From: an uncultured Clostridia bacterium
GTDB lineage: Bacteria; Bacillota; Clostridia; Oscillospirales; SIG627
Direction: 5' to 3'
Assembly (NCBI GenBank): GCA_947589595.1
Contig: CANQBV010000004.1
Span: 1 to 64,000 of the forward strand
DNA: 64,000 bases
A program made the position numbers and the translations under genes. Positions 41,469 to 50,358 of the stretch are shown piece after piece. Within the stretch, counting starts at the first letter, position 1. Each line of letters begins with the position of its first letter. The notes beneath the pieces are model-generated. The model searched no databases. It saw nothing but the letters and a program-made list of their open reading frames with translations, and had not been told where the DNA came from.

Positions 41469-43409
41469 TCACTTGGCCCTTGAGCGCTGCTTTTTTCGCC
41501 CGCTGTTCCCGGCGGCTTTTTTGGCCGGGTGGGAGGGAGCGGCGCGTTTTTTGGCAGACTTCTGCGCCGGGCGTTTTCCTGCGGCGGCGGAAGCGCGCCC
41601 TGCCCGTTTTTGGACGTGGGGCGGGAACGGCCGGATCAGGCATTTTTTATCGGTACCGATCAGATCCTCCCGGTGCGCCTTTTGCAGCGCCTCCCGGACA
41701 AGGGCGTAGTTTTTGGGATCGCGGTATTGGATCAGCGCCCGCTGCATGGCCTTTTCGTGGGGATCGGTCGGCACATAGACGCGCTCCATCGTGCGCGGAT
41801 CCAGCCCGGTGTAGTACATCACGGTCGAAAGGGTCGAGGGGGTAGGGTAAAAATCCTGCACCTGCTCCGGATTGTACCCCATATCTCGGATATACTCCGC
41901 CAGCTCGATCGCCTCTTTTAACCCGCTCCCGGGGTGACTGGACATCAGATAGGGCACCAGAAATTGCTTTTTACCGAGCTTCTGATTGAGTGCATCGTAC
42001 TTTTCCACAAAGCGTTTGTACACCGCGTTCCGGGGCTTTCCCATGCGGGCGAGAACCACGTCGGAGACGTGCTCCGGAGCGACTTTCAACTGCCCGGAAA
42101 TGTGGTGCTGCACCAGCTCCCGGAAGAACGTGTCTTTTTTATCGGCAAGCAGATAGTCAAAGCGAATGCCGCTGCGGATAAAGACCTTTTTTACGCCCGG
42201 CAGCGCCCGGAGCTTCCGCAAAAGCGCAACGTAGTCGCCGTGGTCGACCGTCATGTTTTTACAGGGGGTCGGATAGAGGCACTGCCGGTGAGAGCAGGCG
42301 CCGCTGGTAAGTTGCTTTTGGCAGGCGGGCGCCCGGAAATTGGCAGTGGGGCCGCCCACGTCGTGGAGGTAGCCCTTAAAATCCTTGTCCTGCGTCATGA
42401 TTTTGGCTTCTCTCAAAATGGAATCGTGACTGCGTGTCTGAATGATGCGTCCCTGATGAAAGGTCAGCGCGCAGAACGAGCACGCGCCAAAGCAGCCCCG
42501 ATTGCTGACCAGGCTGAATTTCACTTCCTTGATAGCCGGCACACCGCCCAGTTTTTCGTAGCTGGGGTGGTAGGCGCGGCAATACGGGAGATCGTACACC
42601 GCGTCCATCTCTTCCGTGGAAAGAGGCTTCTGGGGCGGATTCTGCACGACAGTTTCCCTATCGTAAGACTCCGCCAGCCGCTTGGCGGTGAACGGGTCGC
42701 AGTTGGCAGCTTGCAAGCGAAAGCTTTCCGCGTAGGCACGCTTATCAGCCTTGAGCGCCGCGTAAGAAGGCAAAACCACGGTGGGAACGCTGTCGTCCGG
42801 CGTATCGGTGCGGTAGGCCGTACCGTCGATATCAGTAATCTGTTTGACGTCTAAGCCGGAATCGAGCGCTTCCGCGATCTCCACAATGCTCCGTTCGCCC
42901 ATGCCGTACATCAGAAGATCCGCCTGACTATCCAGAAGAATGGAACGTTTCAGGCTGTCCGACCAATAATCGTAATGAGCAAGGCGGCGCAGGCTCGCCT
43001 CAATCCCGCCAATCAGAATCGGCACATTTTTATACGTCTGCCGGATCAGGTTACAGTAAACGACGGTCGCGTGATCCGGGCGCTTCCCCATCACGCCGCC
43101 GGGTGTGAACGCGTCGGTCTTTCTGCGGTGCCGCGTTACCGAGTAGTGGTTCACCATCGAGTCCATATTCCCGCCGGAGACCAGAAAGGCCAGTCTCGGC
43201 TTTCCCAGAACGGCAATCGACTGCGGGTTTTTCCAGTCCGGCTGAGAAACGATGCCGACCCGAAAGCCCGCGTGCTCCAGCACCCGGCTGATGATGGCGG
43301 GGCCAAAGGAGGGGTGATCCACGTAGGCGTCTCCGATCACGTACACGAAGTCGCACTGCTCCCATCCCCGCTTTTCCATATCCGCCTTTGAGATCGGTAA
43401 AAAGTCCAT
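41469..43409 (-). CDS. YgiQ-family radical SAM protein (UPF0313)
   Basis: 646 residues. N-terminal region [36 protein letters not shown] is characteristic of YgiQ. The radical SAM cluster CFGACSFC (CxxxCxxC) lies at about residue 310, followed by the SAM-binding barrel and a C-terminal region ending in a ~50-residue Lys/Arg/Ala-rich tail. The reaction of this family is unknown. The 3' end abuts the tRNA-fMet repeat. Its 5' region faces the second ABC exporter operon, with inverted -10-like sequences (ATTGTA 43451, TACAAT 43511). Confidence 0.92.
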   Translation of the reverse strand: MDFLPISKADMEKRGWEQCDFVYVIGDAYVDHPSFGPAIISRVLEHAGFRVGIVSQPDWKNPQSIAVLGKPRLAFLVSGGNMDSMVNHYSVTRHRRKTDAFTPGGVMGKRPDHATVVYCNLIRQTYKNVPILIGGIEASLRRLAHYDYWSDSLKRSILLDSQADLLMYGMGERSIVEIAEALDSGLDVKQITDIDGTAYRTDTPDDSVPTVVLPSYAALKADKRAYAESFRLQAANCDPFTAKRLAESYDRETVVQNPPQKPLSTEEMDAVYDLPYCRAYHPSYEKLGGVPAIKEVKFSLVSNRGCFGACSFCALTFHQGRIIQTRSHDSILREAKIMTQDKDFKGYLHDVGGPTANFRAPACQKQLTSGACSHRQCLYPTPCKNMTVDHGDYVALLRKLRALPGVKKVFIRSGIRFDYLLADKKDTFFRELVQHHISGQLKVAPEHVSDVVLARMGKPRNAVYKRFVEKYDALNQKLGKKQFLVPYLMSSHPGSGLKEAIELAEYIRDMGYNPEQVQDFYPTPSTLSTVMYYTGLDPRTMERVYVPTDPHEKAMQRALIQYRDPKNYALVREALQKAHREDLIGTDKKCLIRPFPPHVQKRAGRASAAAGKRPAQKSAKKRAAPSHPAKKAAGNSGRKKQRSRAK

Positions 43410-43555
43410 AGTCGCCTCCGAATTTGCCTTTTCAATTTGCCTCTGCTACCATTGTAGCATAAAATGGCGAAAAATGCGAATGGATCCCGCACATTCTTGA
43501 CGAAATGTGATACAATGGAGAAAAAGCAAAAATCACAACGAAAGCGACCAACAAA

Positions 43556-45316
43556 ATGAAACTGATTTTCAGACACTTAAAACGGTATTCAAAATGGGTC
43601 GCGCTGGCGATTCTCATTAAACTTTTCGGCACCTTGGTCGAGCTTGCGCTCCCCTATATTTTAGAGCATATCATCGATTACGTGGTACCGGCGGGAGCGC
43701 TTCTCCCGGTGATCCTGTGGGGCGGGCTGATGTTTGTCGCGGCCGTTTTGTGCCGCTTTATCAACGTCAAGGCCAACGAGCTCGCCGTGAACAACGCCCA
43801 TAAGATCAGCTATAACATCCGGCAGGAGCTTTTTGCCAAAACCGCAAACCTTTCCGGCAACCAGTTCGATTCCTTTGGACTTCCCAGTCTGATCAGCCGG
43901 ATGACCTCTGACAGCTACAACGTGCAATCAGCCGTTCAGCAACTCCAGACCATGTGCGTGCGCGCGCCGATCATGCTGATCGGCGGCGTGACGGTATCGC
44001 TTTTTATGGATGCGCACCTGGCGCTCATTATGATCCTGATGCTGCCGGTTCTGATCGCGGTGGTGATCGCAATCTCCGCCAAAGGGATGCCGATGTTCGT
44101 AAAGGTTCAGGAAAAGCTGGACAATATCGTGCGTGTGATGCGGGAAAACATCACCGGCATTCGGGTCGTGAAGGCACTGAGCAAATCCGACTATGAGACT
44201 CGCCGTTTCGCCGCGGCCAATACCGATATGACAAAGCAGGATATCGCCGCCGCTACGATGATGGCGATGCCCGGCCCGTTCATGCAGATGTGCCTGAATA
44301 CCGGGCTTGCCCTGGTCGTGATCATCGGCGCCGGCCGGGTCAACAACGGGCTGATGAAGCCCGGCGTCATTCTCTCTTTTCTCACCTACTTCAATATGAT
44401 CTCGATGGGCGTTATGGGAATCAGCCGCATTTTTATGTCCCTCTCCAAAGCCAACGCCAGCGCCAACCGGATCGACGCCGTCATCGGCACGCACACGGAT
44501 CAGCAGATTCTTTCGGAGCAGGAAGCCGCGACCCCCTCGGGAGAGGGCTTCGTGCGTTTTGAGCACGTCGATTTCAGCTACGGCGGCGAGGCCGCCCCCG
44601 GCGATGAAAGCGGATTTGCCGGCCACGAACGGGAAAAGGCTCTTTCGGATATCTCTTTTACCATCCGGAAAGGCGAAAGTCTCGGCATCATCGGCCCGAC
44701 CGGCTGCGGAAAAACAACGATCATCAATCTTTTGATGCGTTTTTACGACGCCGATGCCGGCGGAATTTTCGTAGACGGTCGGGACGTGCGCAGCTACGAT
44801 AAGGACGAGCTGCGGAAGAAATTCGGCGTCGTGTTCCAAAACGATATGATCTTTCAGGATACGCTGCGTGAAAATATCGTTTTCGGCCGCGCGGTCGGTG
44901 AAAAAGAAATCCGCAGTGCCGTTGAAGATTCGATGGCAGCCCCCTTTGTGGACGGTCTTGAGAACGGGCTCGACTACGAGGCGGCGATTAAAGGCGCCAA
45001 TCTTTCGGGCGGACAAAAGCAGCGCATTCTGGTAGCAAGGGCGTTGGCGGCATCCCCCGAGATTCTGGTCTTGGACGACAGCTCCTCCGCGCTGGACTAC
45101 CGGACGGACGCGGCGATGAGAAAAGCCATTTCCGAGCACCATTCTGAAAGCACGGTCATTATGATCGCACAGCGGATCTCCAGCGTGATGAATCTGACGA
45201 AAATCCTGGTGCTGGACAACGGAAAATGCATTGGCTACGGCACCCACGAAGAACTGATGCAAAGCTGCGAGTCCTATCGTGAAACCTACACAGCCCAAAT
45301 GGGCGCGATCGAATGA
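43556..45316 (+). CDS. Second heterodimeric ABC exporter, degenerate-site subunit
   Basis: 586 residues; membrane domain then nucleotide-binding domain with Walker A GPTGCGKT, intact signature LSGGQKQR, and Walker B LVLDDSSSALD carrying Asp instead of catalytic Glu. Clearly paralogous to 9669-11393, with the same order and asymmetry. A ~20-residue insertion (GGEAAPGDESGFAGHEREKA) separates the A-loop strand from the next strand. The ATG lies 15 bases before the partner-gene style start region. Substrate unknown. Confidence 0.92.
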   Translation: MKLIFRHLKRYSKWVALAILIKLFGTLVELALPYILEHIIDYVVPAGALLPVILWGGLMFVAAVLCRFINVKANELAVNNAHKISYNIRQELFAKTANLSGNQFDSFGLPSLISRMTSDSYNVQSAVQQLQTMCVRAPIMLIGGVTVSLFMDAHLALIMILMLPVLIAVVIAISAKGMPMFVKVQEKLDNIVRVMRENITGIRVVKALSKSDYETRRFAAANTDMTKQDIAAATMMAMPGPFMQMCLNTGLALVVIIGAGRVNNGLMKPGVILSFLTYFNMISMGVMGISRIFMSLSKANASANRIDAVIGTHTDQQILSEQEAATPSGEGFVRFEHVDFSYGGEAAPGDESGFAGHEREKALSDISFTIRKGESLGIIGPTGCGKTTIINLLMRFYDADAGGIFVDGRDVRSYDKDELRKKFGVVFQNDMIFQDTLRENIVFGRAVGEKEIRSAVEDSMAAPFVDGLENGLDYEAAIKGANLSGGQKQRILVARALAASPEILVLDDSSSALDYRTDAAMRKAISEHHSESTVIMIAQRISSVMNLTKILVLDNGKCIGYGTHEELMQSCESYRETYTAQMGAIE

Positions 45317-45331
45317 AAGGGGGAATCCGTC

Positions 45332-47110
45332 ATGCCGGGACGCGGTGACAGAGGCGGAGAAAAGCGCAAACCCAAGGACGCCAAGGGGACGCTGATCCGT
45401 ATCGTAAAATATCTTTCCGAATACGTTTGGGTCGTAGTGATACTGGTGATCCTTTCCTTTCTTTCCAATTTGGGGAATCTGTTGGGCCCAAGGCTCGCCG
45501 GAAAAGCGATCGGCGCTACCGAGGCCGGAGCGGGCCATGTGGATATGAGCATCGTGCTGCATTACGCGATTCTGATGCTGGTGTTCTATCTTGGCGGCAG
45601 CATTCTGAACTTTCTGGCCAATATCGGGATGACCCGGGTCGGTCGAAAGATCGCCCGCAATATGCGCCGGGACGTCTTTGCCAAGCTGATGAAGCTGCCG
45701 GTAGGATTTTTCGACCGCAATCAGGCGGGCGATATCATCAGCCGCGTCAGCTACGATATCGACGTCGTTTCCATGAGTCTCTCCATGGACGTGATCCAAA
45801 TTCTGACCAGCGTCGTAACGGTCGTGGGCAGCTTTCTGATGATGCTGATCATCTCGCCGCCGCTCATTTTGTGCATGATCTTCACGATCCCCGTTTCCAT
45901 CCTTTTCACCCGTCGGATGTCCAGGAAAACCCGCCCGCTCTATGCCAAGCGCAGCGCCGCCTACGGCGTGATGAACGGCTTTGCCGAGGAAATGTTCACC
46001 GGCCAGAAAACCATATTGGCCTATGCCAACGAGGATACTATTACCGAGCGTTTCAGCAAGATCAACCGCAACGCGGCGGAGGCCTATCGGAATGCGGACA
46101 GTCTGGGAATGCAAATGGGCCCCACCGTCGGTATGATCAACAATTTCGGTCTTGCCGCGATCGGCGTGGGCGGAGCCATCCTGTATATGTTCAGGATCAT
46201 CGGATTGGAGCAGATCTCCAGCTTCGTTCTCTACAGCAGAAAGTTTTCCGGCCCGATCAATGAGATTTCCAATATCGTCAACGAGATCTTTTCCGCTCTT
46301 GCAGCGGCAGAACGCGTCTTCCAGCTTTTGGACGAGCCGGAGGAGGTCGCCGACCTCTACGGCGCCGTCGCTCTTGAAAATTGCCGGGGCCAGGTGGAAG
46401 CAAAAAACGTGTCCTTTGGCTATTTGCCGGAAAAGACAATCCTCCATGATCTGAATCTGGAAGCCAAGCCCGGCGAAACCGTGGCGATCGTCGGCCCCAC
46501 CGGCGCAGGAAAAACGACGATCATCAATCTATTGATGCGCTTTTACGACGTGAACGACGGTCAAATCCTGGTGGACGGCGCCGATGTGCGCCGCTACACC
46601 ATGCAGTCCCTGCGGCGTTCCTTTGCCATGGTATTGCAGGATACCTGGGTGTTCCGCGGTACGATTTTCGACAACATTGCCTACGGCAAAGAGGGCGCCA
46701 CGATGGAGGAAGTCGTGGAAGCGGCAAAAGCGGCCCGCATCCACAGCTACATTATGCGGCTGCCGCAGGGGTATCATACCGTGATTTCAGAGGACGGCGG
46801 CAACATTTCAAAAGGGCAAAAGCAGCTTCTCACCATCGCAAGGGCGATGCTCTACAATACCCGGATGCTGATCCTGGACGAAGCCACCAGCAACGTCGAT
46901 ACCAACACCGAGCAGCAGGTTCAAAAGGCGATCCGAAGCCTGATGAAAGGCAAAACCTGCTTTGTGATCGCCCATCGCCTGAGTACGATCCAGAACGCCG
47001 ATAAAATCCTTGTCGTGGATCACGGCGACGTGGTGGAGCAAGGAAACCACGAAACGCTCATGGCGGAGCGCGGCTTTTATTACAAGCTCTACGCCAGCCA
47101 ATTTGAATGA
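45332..47110 (+). CDS. Second heterodimeric ABC exporter, catalytic subunit
   Basis: 592 residues; Walker A GPTGAGKT, altered signature ISKGQKQ, Walker B LILDEATSNVD with catalytic Glu. It pairs with the preceding gene (15-base gap, GAAAGGGGG ribosome binding site) as in the 11390-13165 paralogue. The N-terminal tail MPGRGDRGGEKRKPKDAKG is basic and cytoplasmic. Confidence 0.92.
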   Translation: MPGRGDRGGEKRKPKDAKGTLIRIVKYLSEYVWVVVILVILSFLSNLGNLLGPRLAGKAIGATEAGAGHVDMSIVLHYAILMLVFYLGGSILNFLANIGMTRVGRKIARNMRRDVFAKLMKLPVGFFDRNQAGDIISRVSYDIDVVSMSLSMDVIQILTSVVTVVGSFLMMLIISPPLILCMIFTIPVSILFTRRMSRKTRPLYAKRSAAYGVMNGFAEEMFTGQKTILAYANEDTITERFSKINRNAAEAYRNADSLGMQMGPTVGMINNFGLAAIGVGGAILYMFRIIGLEQISSFVLYSRKFSGPINEISNIVNEIFSALAAAERVFQLLDEPEEVADLYGAVALENCRGQVEAKNVSFGYLPEKTILHDLNLEAKPGETVAIVGPTGAGKTTIINLLMRFYDVNDGQILVDGADVRRYTMQSLRRSFAMVLQDTWVFRGTIFDNIAYGKEGATMEEVVEAAKAARIHSYIMRLPQGYHTVISEDGGNISKGQKQLLTIARAMLYNTRMLILDEATSNVDTNTEQQVQKAIRSLMKGKTCFVIAHRLSTIQNADKILVVDHGDVVEQGNHETLMAERGFYYKLYASQFE

Positions 47111-47118
47111 TCGCTATC

Positions 47119-47158
47119 TGCAAAAAGAAAACGGTGCGTTGCGCCGTTTTCTTTTTGT
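47119..47158 (+). terminator. Terminator of the second ABC exporter operon
   Basis: AAAGAAAACGG and CCGTTTTCTTT form the stem, with A-run before and T-run after, 10 bases beyond the stop. Nearly the same hairpin occurs at 53011-53038. Confidence 0.85.
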
Positions 47159-47260
47159 CTTTGTAAGCGCCGGCGCGCGCCGCGCCGCTTTTCTCTCCAA
47201 AGTCGGGCGTTGAAATTTTTTTGCTTTCGTTCGAAATGTCTATTTTCAGTTTTGGCAGCA

Positions 47261-47289
47261 TTGACTTTGTTTTGCAGACACGGTATAAT
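47261..47289 (+). promoter_or_regulatory. Promoter of the phosphatase/two-TM operon
   Basis: TTGACT (47261-47266), 17-bp spacer, TATAAT (47284-47289), 18 bases before the start codon. Confidence 0.85.
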
Positions 47290-47307
47290 ACGGAAGAGGT
47301 GAATAGA

Positions 47308-48075
47308 ATGAAATATGATAAAGTAATAGAAATTGTGAAATCGACAAAATCGATCATCGATAACCCGGATTTGAGAAACGATATCCGCATGAAAGGAAAC
47401 GCGGATTTCGTAACCGCCGTCGATACGGGAATCAGTAACTATATGAAATCAGAGCTTGAAAAAATATACCCCGATCACGGATTTTTTTCCGAGGAAGAAG
47501 AAAGTCGTTTGAGCGATCCCTGCTGGATCCTCGACCCAATCGACGGAACTACCAATCTTGTTTACGGGTACAGACAAAGCTCCGTTTCTTTAGGACTGTT
47601 TCAAGGAGGCGAAATCGTATTCGGAGTCGTTTATAACCCTTTTACCGATGAATGTTTTTCCGCCTGTAAAGGCGCGGGCGCTTATATGAACGGAGAAAAG
47701 ATCAGGGTCAGCGAAAGAAAATTTTCCGACAGTATCGTAGAATTCGGAGCCGGATCCACAAAAAAGAATCATGCCGATGAAAACTTTGATTTAGCAAAAA
47801 AGATTTTTAAAAGCGTCGTTGACCTCCGGCGCATTTGTTCCTCTGCGCTGAGCATTTGTTATATCGCGCAGGGCAGACTCGACGGATATTTTGAAAAGGT
47901 TTTAAAGCCTTGGGATTACGCTGCGGGTTCCTTGATTCTTACGGAAGCCGGCGGCGTGTTATCGGACTACGCCGGCCGGCCTTTAAAATACGATTCTCCG
48001 ACCAGTATTATTGTCGGGAATCAAGATACCCACAGCGGCTTGTTAGCCATAATCAAACAGTATTACAAGATGTAA
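47308..48075 (+). CDS. Inositol-monophosphatase-family phosphatase
   Basis: Metal-dependent sugar or nucleotide phosphatase of 255 residues. The metal-site motifs are present: GFFSEEEE, DPIDGTTNLVYG and KPWDYAAGSLILTEAGG. The family includes inositol phosphatases, CysQ-type 3'(2'),5'-bisphosphate nucleotidases and fructose bisphosphatases; the sequence does not decide which. ATG 47308 follows GGAAGAGGTG. The composition is clearly more AT-rich than the flanking ABC and M20 genes, and codon choice (AAA, GAA, ATA, TTA) differs from them. It lies 16 bases before a two-TM protein in the same transcript, which suggests joint function and recent acquisition. Confidence 0.88.
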   Translation: MKYDKVIEIVKSTKSIIDNPDLRNDIRMKGNADFVTAVDTGISNYMKSELEKIYPDHGFFSEEEESRLSDPCWILDPIDGTTNLVYGYRQSSVSLGLFQGGEIVFGVVYNPFTDECFSACKGAGAYMNGEKIRVSERKFSDSIVEFGAGSTKKNHADENFDLAKKIFKSVVDLRRICSSALSICYIAQGRLDGYFEKVLKPWDYAAGSLILTEAGGVLSDYAGRPLKYDSPTSIIVGNQDTHSGLLAIIKQYYKM

Positions 48076-48091
48076 TTGAGGAACGTTTATC

Positions 48092-48952
48092 ATGCGTAAA
48101 GTAAAAAAATTCAATATCCGCTCAACCATGGATGATTTGAGTAATGATAAAAGAGACGAGCGTTTAACCGGGATCCACAGTTTATACACACAAGCCACCG
48201 GCATCTTTGTGTCTTTGCTCATTTTCTATTCCTTTTTGCTGAAGTTCAATATCGTCGGCAGTACAGGGTATCTGAGAAACGTGGTATTAAAGGACCTGTT
48301 TCATAATGAAATTATCAGCGGCGCTTATGATTTGCTTTTTGAAAATGTGATATTAGCCCTGCTTTTCTTTGTTTTACTGGTCATCCTGCGGTTTTATAAT
48401 CAAAAAATGTGGATCGCCAAAAACAAAAGAATATGGGTAAAGGGATTGTGGCTGCATATTCATGAAAAAAGCGATTCTTCCATCCGGGTCGGATATGTTA
48501 AAATAACTCAGAGCTTTGACAACATCAATGCAGAAGCGTTCAATTACGATGCGAAAGAAATTACAAATCCCGGTAAAAGAACGACCTGGGAATATTACAA
48601 CGCCCGGATCGACCAGGAGTATTTGCGCGGGTTTTATCATTCCGTAAAAGCGGATCAATCCACAAACTCGGGGATGCATAATTTAAAGATCGTCAAGCGA
48701 ATCTTTGATTACCCGGTCGAATTGCAGGGGCATTTTGGCGATCATTATATTTTAGACAGCACAAAGCTGTTAGATATCAATGACCATAAGCAGCATTGCG
48801 GATTGCTTACTTTCTTTCGAATGACAAAGAAACAGGAAGACTTTTTAATTGAGAACGGCGAAATCACCGCCGAAAAGTTCGAGGAAATGATCAAGTCTTT
48901 GGATTTTGAAAATGATGAATTTGTCAAAAGATACAAAGAAGCCATGAAATGA
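48092..48952 (+). CDS. Two-TM protein with beta-rich tail, resembling Cap15/S-2TMbeta effectors
   Basis: 286 residues. Two membrane segments (ATGIFVSLLIFYSFLLKF, ~35-52; NVILALLFFVLLVILRFY, ~88-105) are followed by a predicted beta-rich cytosolic domain. It begins IWVKGLWLHIHE and contains VGYVKITQSF, TTWEYYNARI, YLRGFYHSVKAD...SGMHNLKI and VELQGHFGD. The order two helices, G-W strand, then L-x-G-x-Y and G-x-x-x-L strands recalls the SMODS-associated 2TM-beta (Cap15) effectors of CBASS. That is pattern recognition, not a database match. A helical tail of ~60 residues (DFLIENGEITAEKFEEMIK) follows. AT-rich like the preceding phosphatase gene. No nucleotide cyclase lies adjacent. Confidence 0.6.
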   Translation: MRKVKKFNIRSTMDDLSNDKRDERLTGIHSLYTQATGIFVSLLIFYSFLLKFNIVGSTGYLRNVVLKDLFHNEIISGAYDLLFENVILALLFFVLLVILRFYNQKMWIAKNKRIWVKGLWLHIHEKSDSSIRVGYVKITQSFDNINAEAFNYDAKEITNPGKRTTWEYYNARIDQEYLRGFYHSVKADQSTNSGMHNLKIVKRIFDYPVELQGHFGDHYILDSTKLLDINDHKQHCGLLTFFRMTKKQEDFLIENGEITAEKFEEMIKSLDFENDEFVKRYKEAMK

Positions 48953-48984
48953 AAAAGAAAATACTGCCCAAGGAGAGATCTGTC

Positions 48985-50220
48985 ATGAAGGAACAAGGAT
49001 TATTAAAAGAAGCGGAAACGCTGCAATCGGAATTGGAGCTGATCCGGCGCGATCTGCATCAGCACCCGGAAATCGGGTTTGATCTGCCGTATACGAAGGC
49101 GTTTGTCAAGCAGAAGCTGCAGGAATTCGGTTATGAACCGCAGGAGCTCGGCAAAGCGGGGATCGTAGCGCTTGCCGGAGGAAAAACGCCGGGGAAAACC
49201 ATCCTGCTCCGCGCCGATATGGACGCGCTCCCGCTCGGAGAAGAAGCCGACGTGGAATATCGCAGCCGGCATGAAGGAAAAATGCACGGCTGCGGGCACG
49301 ATATGCACACGGCTATGCTGCTGGGCGCAGCCAAGCTTTTGAAAGCGCATGAAGACGAACTGCAGGGCACAGTCAAGCTGGAGTTTCAGCCTGCGGAGGA
49401 GATCTTCCAGGGTTCGCCCGATATGCTGAACGCCGGCCTTTTGGAAAATCCCCACGTAGACGCCGCCGCAATGATCCACGTTACCGCGGGCATGCCGCTG
49501 CCGAGCGGCACGGTCATGGTATCCGGCGGAGGAATTTCCTCCACGTCGTGCGAGCAATATCATATTACGGTCAAAGGCAAAGGCGGGCATGGTTCCACCC
49601 CTCACGAAGCGATCGACCCGATCACGGCCGCGGCGCATATGCACATCGCGCTTCAGGAAATCAACAGTCGTGAACTGGACGGAAACCAGTTCGGAATTTT
49701 TACGACCGGTCATTTTGAAGCGGGCAAAACCTCCAACGTCATTCCCGACACGGCTGAAATGTGGGGAACGATCCGTACGACCGATCCTGAAAACGAAGTC
49801 GGTCAGCTGATTAAGACCCGCATGAGAGAGATCTGTGAGGGGATCGGCGCCGCTTTTCGTTGCCAGACCACCGTTGAGTTTTATGATTATTGCCCCTGCA
49901 TGGTGATTGAGCCGAAACTTTCGAAGGATGCGCTGCGATATATGCAGGATCTGTTCGGAAACGCCGCGATCGATCTGTCGCTCATTTCGGGCGGCAAAGC
50001 CGGCGGCGGCAGCGAGGATTTTGCTTTCGTCAGTCACCGCGTACCGACTGTCGGTATGTTTCTGGTCGCAGGCAGCAGCCGCGACGGCTTTTCCTTTGGT
50101 CAGCACCATCCCAAGGTGCGCTTTGACGATTCTGTTCTGTATCGCGGCAGCGCGGCCTATGCGCATATGGCTCTCTGCTGGCTGCGTGAACACGGCGAAT
50201 CGGAAGCGAAGAACCCGTAA
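48985..50220 (+). CDS. M20-family amidohydrolase
   Basis: Zinc-dependent aminoacylase/carboxypeptidase of the AmaA/HipO/IAA-hydrolase group, 411 residues: HQHPEIGFDLPYT, RADMDALPLGEE, GCGHDMHTAMLLGAA, FQPAEE and a dimerisation domain with GGHGSTPHEAIDP. ATG 48985 lies 9 bases after AAGGAGAG and is preferred over ATG 48949, which overlaps the previous stop. Its composition returns to that of the GC-richer flank, so it is probably not part of the preceding two-gene module despite the short gap. Confidence 0.92.
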   Translation: MKEQGLLKEAETLQSELELIRRDLHQHPEIGFDLPYTKAFVKQKLQEFGYEPQELGKAGIVALAGGKTPGKTILLRADMDALPLGEEADVEYRSRHEGKMHGCGHDMHTAMLLGAAKLLKAHEDELQGTVKLEFQPAEEIFQGSPDMLNAGLLENPHVDAAAMIHVTAGMPLPSGTVMVSGGGISSTSCEQYHITVKGKGGHGSTPHEAIDPITAAAHMHIALQEINSRELDGNQFGIFTTGHFEAGKTSNVIPDTAEMWGTIRTTDPENEVGQLIKTRMREICEGIGAAFRCQTTVEFYDYCPCMVIEPKLSKDALRYMQDLFGNAAIDLSLISGGKAGGGSEDFAFVSHRVPTVGMFLVAGSSRDGFSFGQHHPKVRFDDSVLYRGSAAYAHMALCWLREHGESEAKNP

Positions 50221-50276
50221 TAAAAACGGTATTTTTCAAAACAGCGCCCGGCGGCGGAACCGGGCGGCAAAAAATT

Positions 50277-50314
50277 GCGCCTCCAAAAGTAAGCACTTTT
50301 GGAGGCGCCTTTTT
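50277..50314. terminator. Bidirectional terminator between the M20 gene and larA
   Basis: GCGCCTCCAAAAG (50277-50289) and CTTTTGGAGGCGC (50296-50308) pair perfectly, with T-run after and A-run before. A second GC stem (CGCCCGG/CCGGGCG) precedes it at ~50244-50267. Confidence 0.85.
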
Positions 50315-50358
50315 TATTACAGGTTTTTTGGCGAGCAAGGAGCTCGCCGCGACGTTTT

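Noticed and set aside
43928..46447. 839-codon minus-strand ORF opposite the second ABC exporter
   Set aside because: His/Asp-rich translation typical of antisense to GC-rich coding DNA; the plus frame has all ABC motifs.
48949..48984. Upstream ATG for the M20 gene overlapping the previous stop
   Set aside because: AAGGAGAG lies inside this stretch and correctly spaces ATG 48985.
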